The position numbers were made by a program, and so were the translations under genes. Below, in pieces: positions 7,541 to 12,524 of a DNA stretch of 12,524 nt. The stretch is from NCBI GenBank assembly GCA_014380505.1, contig JACMJT010000161.1:1-12524 (forward strand). Reading direction: 5' to 3'. The first letter of the stretch is position 1; each line of letters starts with the position of its first letter. The notes under the pieces are model-generated. The model did no database searches. It had not been told where the DNA came from and saw only the letters and a list, made by a program, of their open reading frames with translations. This DNA is from Hyphomicrobiales bacterium (GTDB lineage: Bacteria > Pseudomonadota > Alphaproteobacteria > Rhizobiales > Aestuariivirgaceae).

Positions 7541-8572
7541 ATGAACGACATGACCTTGCCCATTGCCGCGGGTGCTGCGCCCCTGATCGATCCGTTTGGG
7601 CGTCACATCACGTATTTGCGGGTGTCGGTCACCGACCGTTGCGATTTCCGCTGTGTTTACTGCATGGCGGAGGACATGACCTTCCTGCCGAAGAAGGATC
7701 TCCTGTCGCTGGAGGAACTGGACCGGGTGTGCAGCGCCTTCATCGACAAGGGCGTGACTAAGATCAGGCTCACGGGCGGCGAGCCTTTGGTGCGCAAAGG
7801 CATCATGACCTTGGTCGAAGCCCTCGGGCGGCATTTGCGCTCGGGCGCTCTCGATGAATTGACGCTCACTACCAACGGCAGTCAGTTGGCTAAATATGCT
7901 TCCGAACTTGCGGCACATGGCGTGCGCCGCATCAATGTCTCGGCCGACACGCTCGACCACGCAAAGTTCAAGAAGATCACGCGGTGGGGCGATCTCGCCA
8001 AGGTGAAGGAAGGTATCCGAGCGGCGCAAGGCGTCGGGCTTGCGATCAAGATCAATGCGGTGGCCCTGAAGGGCGTGAACGATGCGGAAATCCCCGACAT
8101 GATCCGCTGGGCTCATGGCGAGGGCATGGACCTGACGCTGATCGAAACCATGCCCTTGGGCGATATCGATGGGGACCGGACCGACCAATATCTCCCGTTG
8201 TCGGTGGTGCGGGCCAATCTGATGGAGCAGTTCACGCTCGAGGACATTCCCTACAAGACCGGAGGTCCCGCCCGTTATGTGAGGGTCAAGGAAACCGGTG
8301 GACGCTTGGGCTTCATCACGCCGCTCACCCATAATTTCTGCGAAAGCTGCAACCGGGTGCGGTTAACCTGCACCGGCACGCTTTACATGTGCCTTGGCCA
8401 GGAAGATGCGGCCGACCTGCGGGAACCGTTGCGGGCTTCCGAAGGCAACGGGCTGCTCAATTCGGCTATCGATGAAGCCATCTCCCGCAAACCCAAGGGC
8501 CATGACTTCATCATCGACCGGCGCCACAACAAGCCAGCCCTTTCCCGCCACATGAGTGTGACGGGTGGTTGA
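7541..8572 (+). CDS. moaA: GTP 3',8-cyclase MoaA (molybdenum cofactor biosynthesis)
   Basis: This is a radical SAM enzyme of molybdenum cofactor synthesis. It turns GTP into 3',8-cyclo-7,8-dihydro-GTP, which MoaC converts to cyclic pyranopterin monophosphate; it acts in the cytoplasm. It is 343 residues, the usual size. The N-terminal [4Fe-4S] motif CX3CX2C is C34, C38, C41 ([11 protein letters not shown]), followed by the SAM-binding TGGEP at 78-82. The C-terminal cluster motif CX2CX13C is C267, C270, C284, with the expected CNRVRLT context. The protein ends in Gly-Gly (SVTGG), which MoaA needs for activity. No other moa, mob or moe gene is in the window, so it stands alone. The ATG at 7541 has no clear ribosome binding site. 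It is divergent from the DUF1194 gene and convergent with the esterase, 19 bp away. Confidence 0.97.
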   Translation: MNDMTLPIAAGAAPLIDPFGRHITYLRVSVTDRCDFRCVYCMAEDMTFLPKKDLLSLEELDRVCSAFIDKGVTKIRLTGGEPLVRKGIMTLVEALGRHLRSGALDELTLTTNGSQLAKYASELAAHGVRRINVSADTLDHAKFKKITRWGDLAKVKEGIRAAQGVGLAIKINAVALKGVNDAEIPDMIRWAHGEGMDLTLIETMPLGDIDGDRTDQYLPLSVVRANLMEQFTLEDIPYKTGGPARYVRVKETGGRLGFITPLTHNFCESCNRVRLTCTGTLYMCLGQEDAADLREPLRASEGNGLLNSAIDEAISRKPKGHDFIIDRRHNKPALSRHMSVTGG

Positions 8573-8603
8573 TGCCACCAGCCAACATTCGTTAACGCAT
8601 CAA
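8569..8603. terminator. Possible weak bidirectional terminator hairpin between moaA and the esterase gene
   Basis: TTGATGC (8569-8575) and GCATCAA (8597-8603) are perfect inverted copies separated by 21 bases, spanning both stop codons of the convergent genes. The stem is only 7 bp, the loop is long and there is no clear T-run, so this may be chance. Confidence 0.2.
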
Positions 8604-9749
8604 TCCAGCCTTCCGTAGCGCATCCTCAATGACCGCTCTGACGCCTGTGCCGGGGGAAGACGGGGGTATTCGCTCCTTCTGGTCCAGCGGCCGGGTCTTC
8701 ACCAAGTGGGGCTTCGGGAGCTTTTCAACCGTGGCGATCTCGGCCTTCGGTTTCGCCCGAACTTTCCTGACCGCTTTATTTTCGCCGGACTTCACGATTC
8801 CCCAGAACCGCGCAATATGCCGCGTCGAAGATATTCCGACATTCAGCATGAACGGTCCGGCGTTTCCCAATCCATCATCGCCGGTGGTTTTAAGCGCCGC
8901 GCCGTGGCCCATTCCGGCAATGATGTATTCCTCAATGAGCACTCTGCCCTCGCTATTGGACCATACCCGCCGTTTATGACCGTCAATGATTTCCGTTCGT
9001 GCGGGGGTTTTGTGCATCCCATGAACGGTCAGCCACTGTCCGATGATTGCAGCGGCGTTGGAGGGATCAACCGTTTTATCCGCTGAGCCCTGCCATACCG
9101 AGACAGTTGGCCAGGGACCTTTATGCGTGGATGCACCTCTCACCAACCCATTCAAGTGCAACCTCGAGGAGCCTCCGTCACCGCGCATGCTTTCGAAGGC
9201 TTCGGGAATCGTTGCAGCACTTCCGTAGGGAAGACCCGAGAGAATGGCGCCGCCGGCAAATACATCGGGATATGCCGACAGCATTACTGCGGTCATGGCA
9301 CCCCCTGCCGAAAGCCCGGTGACAAAAATCCGGCGGCGGTCAATACCATGGGTGAGAACGAAAGTTTCGACCATCTGGCGAATAGACAGTGCCTCGCCCC
9401 CGTCCCGCCCGATATCGCCGGGAACGAACCAGTTGAAGCAGAGATTGGCATTGTTGGCGCGCTGCTGCTCGGGAAACAGCAGCGCGAATCCTTCGCTGTC
9501 GGCCAGCTCCGACCAGCCGGAGAAATGATCGTAGCCAGCCGCTGTCTGGGTACACCCATGCAGCACGACAACCAGGGGAGCGGCTTGGGGGAGTTGGTGG
9601 GGGATATAAAATCTTGATCGCAAGGCACCCGGATTGGCGCCGAAATTGGATAGATCCGACAACCGATCATCAACGTCAGTATTGATAAGTGGTGCTTGGC
9701 CTGCGCGAAATGCCTGAAGGCGAGCGATGGTTTGAGCCAAGCTTTTCAA
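8592..9749 (-). CDS. PHB-depolymerase-family esterase (Esterase_phd/LpqC-like) with a Lys/Pro-rich tail
   Basis: This is a serine esterase of the polyhydroxybutyrate depolymerase-like family, 385 residues from a TTG start at 9749. That start is supported by GAGGA seven bases upstream (9757-9761) and by the lack of a plausible upstream start; the frame back to 9926 runs into the divergent promoter region. The alpha/beta-hydrolase features are VVLHGCTQTAAGYD (oxyanion region, about 61-74), nucleophile S147 in GLSAGG, acid D224 in GSADKTVDP, and base H282 in GMGHG. There is no signal peptide, so it is likely cytoplasmic and could act on stored polyester or on small esters. After the domain, about 65 residues are rich in Lys, Pro and Arg and end in a helix-like AVIEDALRKAGLMR. 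Neighbouring genes give no further hint of substrate. Confidence 0.88.
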   Translation of the reverse strand: MKSLAQTIARLQAFRAGQAPLINTDVDDRLSDLSNFGANPGALRSRFYIPHQLPQAAPLVVVLHGCTQTAAGYDHFSGWSELADSEGFALLFPEQQRANNANLCFNWFVPGDIGRDGGEALSIRQMVETFVLTHGIDRRRIFVTGLSAGGAMTAVMLSAYPDVFAGGAILSGLPYGSAATIPEAFESMRGDGGSSRLHLNGLVRGASTHKGPWPTVSVWQGSADKTVDPSNAAAIIGQWLTVHGMHKTPARTEIIDGHKRRVWSNSEGRVLIEEYIIAGMGHGAALKTTGDDGLGNAGPFMLNVGISSTRHIARFWGIVKSGENKAVRKVRAKPKAEIATVEKLPKPHLVKTRPLDQKERIPPSSPGTGVRAVIEDALRKAGLMR

Positions 9750-9899
9750 TTTGGAGTCCTCGCCAACAAAACGTCTGCGACTCGGAGTCTCGCCGCACGA
9801 AACTATATCATTGCTGCAGTGCACAATCACAAGGGGTTGCATGGCTGCCATTTGTGGTTCTGGCTGGACAGGCGCGATACGCCGCTGAATAAGCGTAAT

Positions 9900-10802
9900 A
9901 TGCCACAGCGATTTCTCCCACAGCACACAACGCTTCGTTCCGGGTTATTCATGGTCTTAGCCATGGGGAGCTTTGTGGCGAACGACACGATGGTGAAACT
10001 GGTGGGGACCAGTCTTCCGGTGGGTGAGATTATAGCCCTTCGGGGCATCATGGCGGTGCTGTTCATCGCCGTCATTTGCGCTGCCCACGGAGTTCTCTCC
10101 AGCTTGCCGCAATTGCGCAACAGAAACGTTCTGACGCGAGCCTCCCTCGATCTCGTCGCCACCATCCTGTTCATTACCGCCCTCATGCATATGCAGATCG
10201 CGAATTTAACGGCGGTGCTGCAGGCAGTGCCGCTGGCGGTGGCGCTGCTTTCGGTCTTGTTTCTCGGAGAAAAAGTGGGCTGGCGGCGAACCCTGGCAAT
10301 CGTGCTGGGGTTCATTGGCGTGCTGCTCATCGTGAAACCCACGCCGCAAACTCTTACCCAGTACGACTTTTTTGCATTGCTTGTTGTCGTTGCCGTGGCT
10401 GTCCGCGATCTCGTCACCAGGAACATCCCCGCGCGCGTGCCCACCCTGATCGTGGCCCTGGCCAACGCGGTGTTTGTGACATTGGGCGGGATGATGCTTT
10501 TGGCGTTCGAGGGCTATGTGCTGCCGCAGGCCTGGCAGATCACTTGTCTGGCGGTGGCCGCGGTCTTCCTTGCTTCCGGCTACATGTTCATGGTGGCAAC
10601 GCTGCGGCTCGGCGAACTCTCGGCCACGGCACCCTTCCGCTATACCATCATGATATTTGCCATCATGTCTGGCGTTATGGTGTTTGGCGAGTATCCGGAC
10701 TGGTTAGCTATCATGGGAATGGTGCTGATCGTGACCACCGGCCTTTATGCGGCGCATCGGGAAGCGCAGCTTAAAGATATTTCCAGAATGCCACTGCCGT
10801 GA
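9900..10802 (+). CDS. EamA-family (DMT superfamily) transporter
   Basis: This is a second inner-membrane EamA carrier, 300 residues, only distantly like the one at 2723-3652. ATG at 9900 is chosen because it leaves a short cytoplasmic lead (MPQRFLPQHTTLRSG) before the first helix, LFMVLAMGSFVANDTMVKL; the frame extending back to 9696 overlaps the divergent esterase start and lacks membrane character. The first EamA repeat includes GEIIALRGIMAVLF, ANLTAVLQAVPLAVALLSVLFLGEKVGWRR and GVLLIVKP. The second ends with LGELSATAPFRYTIMIFAI, then VFGEYPDWLAIMGMVLIV. The arrangement resembles RarD/RhaT-type DMT carriers. The substrate is unknown. No good Shine-Dalgarno is seen. A GGCG/CGCC hairpin (9871-9883) lies 16 bp before the start. 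The last 32 bp overlap the convergent TauE/SafE gene. Confidence 0.87.
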   Translation: MPQRFLPQHTTLRSGLFMVLAMGSFVANDTMVKLVGTSLPVGEIIALRGIMAVLFIAVICAAHGVLSSLPQLRNRNVLTRASLDLVATILFITALMHMQIANLTAVLQAVPLAVALLSVLFLGEKVGWRRTLAIVLGFIGVLLIVKPTPQTLTQYDFFALLVVVAVAVRDLVTRNIPARVPTLIVALANAVFVTLGGMMLLAFEGYVLPQAWQITCLAVAAVFLASGYMFMVATLRLGELSATAPFRYTIMIFAIMSGVMVFGEYPDWLAIMGMVLIVTTGLYAAHREAQLKDISRMPLP

Positions 10803-11532
10803 GACACACGGCCCACACAAGAATGCCGCGCCGTATCGCATGGTGCGAGAGCCGTTTTGCGAAACTCACGGCGCCATAGCCGCCCGAGATGGCACCCGCC
10901 ATCATCACCAGCGATGGCAACCAGCGGATAATTCCGGCCCACGCGAAAATCGCAATCGAAATCATCGTCAGCAGGGTGACCGTGATATTGCGGATGGCAT
11001 TGGCCTGGTGAATGTCCATATGGGAGAAAATCGAATAGATCGCGAACATGACGATGCCCATGCCGAGGCCGAAGTACCCGCCATAAACAAAAACGATAAA
11101 TTCCAGCGCGAACGACAGCGCGACCCAGCGGCTTCCATCGAAGGCGAAATTGCGCTCCAGCCTGATCTTGAGCCACGGTCCAACCGCGAAGGACAGCGTG
11201 GCGAACAACAGGAGCCACGGTATCACCTTCCGGAATGAGGCTTCGCCTGTGTAGATAAGAATGGCCGATCCGATGATACCGCCCAAGGCTGCAAGCACCA
11301 AGCGGAGGCCCAAGTGCTTCTTCACGCTGGCCAGTTCGCCGCGATAGACAAAGGTGCCGACAACATTGGCCGGCAGCAATGCCACATAATTGGAAGCGTT
11401 CGCCTCGATCTCGCTCAATCCCGCTGCCACCAGCAACGGAAAGGTCATGAACCCAGCACCTCCCGCCATGACGTTAATGAGGCCTGCGACCACGCCGCCC
11501 GCAAACAACAGAAGGATTTCGAACAATTCCAC
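10771..11532 (-). CDS. TauE/SafE-family sulfite/organosulfonate exporter
   Basis: This is an inner-membrane protein of the TauE/SafE family, 253 residues with about eight hydrophobic segments. Members are linked to export of sulfite, sulfoacetate or related anions, though most are uncharacterised. The start is GTG at 11532 with AAGG seven bases upstream. The N-terminal repeat reads LLLFAGGVVAGLINVMAGGAG then FMTFPLLVAAGL and NASNYVALLPA, the characteristic pattern of small residues and Asn. The second repeat has FIVFVYGGYFGLGMGIVMFAIYS and NAIRNITVTLL, and GAISGGYGAV near the end, all typical. It is divergent from the type III PKS with a 67-bp gap and convergent, with overlap, to the EamA transporter. 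Neither neighbour shows what anion it handles. Confidence 0.9.
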   Translation of the reverse strand: MELFEILLLFAGGVVAGLINVMAGGAGFMTFPLLVAAGLSEIEANASNYVALLPANVVGTFVYRGELASVKKHLGLRLVLAALGGIIGSAILIYTGEASFRKVIPWLLLFATLSFAVGPWLKIRLERNFAFDGSRWVALSFALEFIVFVYGGYFGLGMGIVMFAIYSIFSHMDIHQANAIRNITVTLLTMISIAIFAWAGIIRWLPSLVMMAGAISGGYGAVSFAKRLSHHAIRRGILVWAVCLTAVAFWKYL

Positions 11533-11586
11533 GTGATAGCCTTATTCTTGGAGGGAGGAACAGTCTACAAGCCTGCCATACGCAAA

Positions 11587-11591
11587 AGGAG
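11587..11591 (+). promoter_or_regulatory. Ribosome binding site that sets the PKS start
   Basis: AGGAG lies eight bases before TTG at 11600. There is no in-frame ATG or GTG between the divergent gene and this point, so the site decides for a TTG start. An in-frame ATG at codon 23 would cut into the conserved N-terminal region. Confidence 0.65.
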
Positions 11592-11599
11592 TAACAGCG

Positions 11600-12524
11600 T
11601 TGCGCGCCAGATTACGAAGCCTCGCCACCGCCGTGCCGGACCACACGCTGAAGACCGAGGACGTAATGCGCGAGGCGGCCACGATTTTCGCCGGCCGCCA
11701 TGTGGATTTCGACCGCATGATGCCGGTCTTCGCCAACACCGGCATCGACTGCCGCTACTCCGTCAAGCCCTATGCCTGGTTCAGGGGCGAGCAAGGCTGG
11801 CCGGAGCGGACGCAAGCCTTTATCGACGGCGCCTCAGAATTGTTTCGCCGCGCCGCCACGTCTGCACTTGCAAAAGCTGGTGTTGATGCAGGTGAGGTCG
11901 ATACGATCGTCACCGTTTCATCGACGGGCGTGGCGACGCCGTCGATCGAGGCCCGCGTGCTGCATGAGATGGGATTTCGCGACGATGTGGCGCGCGTACC
12001 GGTGTTTGGGCTTGGCTGCGCGGGCGGCGTTTCCGGCCTCTCGCTGGCGGCACGCCTGGCGGAAGCATCACCCGGCTCCACCGTGCTGATCGCGGTGATC
12101 GAGCTCTGCACGCTGGCTTTCCGCCCAGATGAAATGACCAAGTCGAACATCGTCGCCACCGCGTTGTTCGGCGATGGGGCAGCGGCGTGTGTCGTATCCA
12201 CGGTGGGCGAGGCCCACGGTGAGATCGAACATGCGGGCGAACATACCTGGCCCGGCACGATCGACGTGATGGGCTGGCGCATGGACCCGCAAGGATTTGG
12301 CGCAATCTTTTCACGCAGTATTCCTGATCTGGCGGCCACGGATTTGCGGCCAGCGGCGGACGCCTTCCTGACGCGCCACGGCCTGTCGCTCACCGATGCA
12401 GGCGCCTTCTCGTTCCATCCGGGCGGCGCTAAAGTGATCACGGCGCTGGAGCAGGCCTTCTCGCTGGAACAAGGGCAATTGCAGGACGAGCGCACGGTGC
12501 TTGCGGGTTATGGCAACATGTCGG
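11600..12524 (+). CDS. Type III polyketide synthase (chalcone/stilbene synthase-like), 3' end beyond the window
   Basis: This is a homodimeric thiolase-fold enzyme that extends an acyl-CoA starter with malonyl-CoA and cyclises the product, usually to an alkylpyrone, resorcinol or phloroglucinol. 308 residues are visible of an expected 350 or so. The catalytic triad is present: C140 in FGLGCAGGVSGL, H273 in FSFHPGGAK, and N306 in GYGNMS. The 33-residue His-Asn spacing equals that of plant chalcone synthase. CRYSVKPYAWF near residue 51 and ELCTLAFRPDE near 169 are also typical of bacterial members. The start is TTG at 11600. Starter and product cannot be told from this sequence. Genes often found beside such enzymes (a methyltransferase, an FAD oxidoreductase) would lie past the right edge. 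The long minus-strand frame at 11770-12495 is its antisense shadow. Confidence 0.92.
   Translation, partial: MRARLRSLATAVPDHTLKTEDVMREAATIFAGRHVDFDRMMPVFANTGIDCRYSVKPYAWFRGEQGWPERTQAFIDGASELFRRAATSALAKAGVDAGEVDTIVTVSSTGVATPSIEARVLHEMGFRDDVARVPVFGLGCAGGVSGLSLAARLAEASPGSTVLIAVIELCTLAFRPDEMTKSNIVATALFGDGAAACVVSTVGEAHGEIEHAGEHTWPGTIDVMGWRMDPQGFGAIFSRSIPDLAATDLRPAADAFLTRHGLSLTDAGAFSFHPGGAKVITALEQAFSLEQGQLQDERTVLAGYGNMS

Noticed and set aside
7524..7544. Six-codon upstream frame (MARYSA) whose TGA overlaps the moaA ATG
   Set aside because: It has no ribosome binding site and could easily arise by chance. Translational coupling is possible but unsupported.
7448..8332. Upstream extension of the DUF1194 frame
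   Set aside because: It is antisense to moaA. The DUF1194 signal peptide and ribosome binding site place the real start at 7441.
9696..9899. N-terminal extension of the second EamA frame
   Set aside because: It overlaps the divergent esterase start, has no membrane character and has several polar and Cys/His residues unlike the family; a proper first helix follows the ATG at 9900.
11770..12495. 241-residue minus-strand open frame at the right edge
   Set aside because: It is rich in Ser, Pro and Arg and antisense to the type III PKS, whose triad residues are all present on the plus strand.

Overview
The window looks like ordinary chromosomal DNA from a GC-rich alphaproteobacterium, perhaps of the Hyphomicrobiales. 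This placement is an inference from base composition, GTG/TTG start use and gene content, not from a marker gene. I see no RNA genes, transposases, integrases, CRISPR arrays or attachment sites. No stretch longer than about 190 bases lacks a gene.

Layout. Positions 1-2534, minus strand: an archaic (Csu/sigma-type) chaperone-usher operon, transcribed pilin, then chaperone, then usher; the usher runs off the left edge. Positions 2723-3652 (minus): an EamA-type drug/metabolite transporter, divergent from an amidase-signature enzyme at 3773-5185 (plus). The amidase reading frame is broken by an apparent one-base loss close to its C-terminus. Positions 7441-5207 (minus): a probable three-gene run made of a secreted DUF1194/VWA protein, a cupin of the DMSP-lyase-like family, and a membrane-anchored alpha/beta hydrolase coupled to the cupin by an ATGA overlap. 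Positions 7541-8572 (plus): moaA, the first enzyme of molybdenum cofactor synthesis. Positions 9749-8592 (minus): a PHB-depolymerase-type esterase with a TTG start, divergent from a second EamA transporter at 9900-10802 (plus). Positions 11532-10771 (minus): a TauE/SafE anion exporter that overlaps the transporter tail by 32 bp and is divergent from a type III polyketide synthase (11600 to the right edge, plus), which is cut off by the window.

The genes do not form one pathway. They are small divergent or convergent modules packed tightly, with several 3' ends overlapping. The most interesting items are the DddQ-like metal-binding cupin with every predicted active-site residue present, the frameshifted amidase, and the edge-truncated type III PKS with an intact Cys-His-Asn triad. 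I found no clear evidence of a wholly new system.
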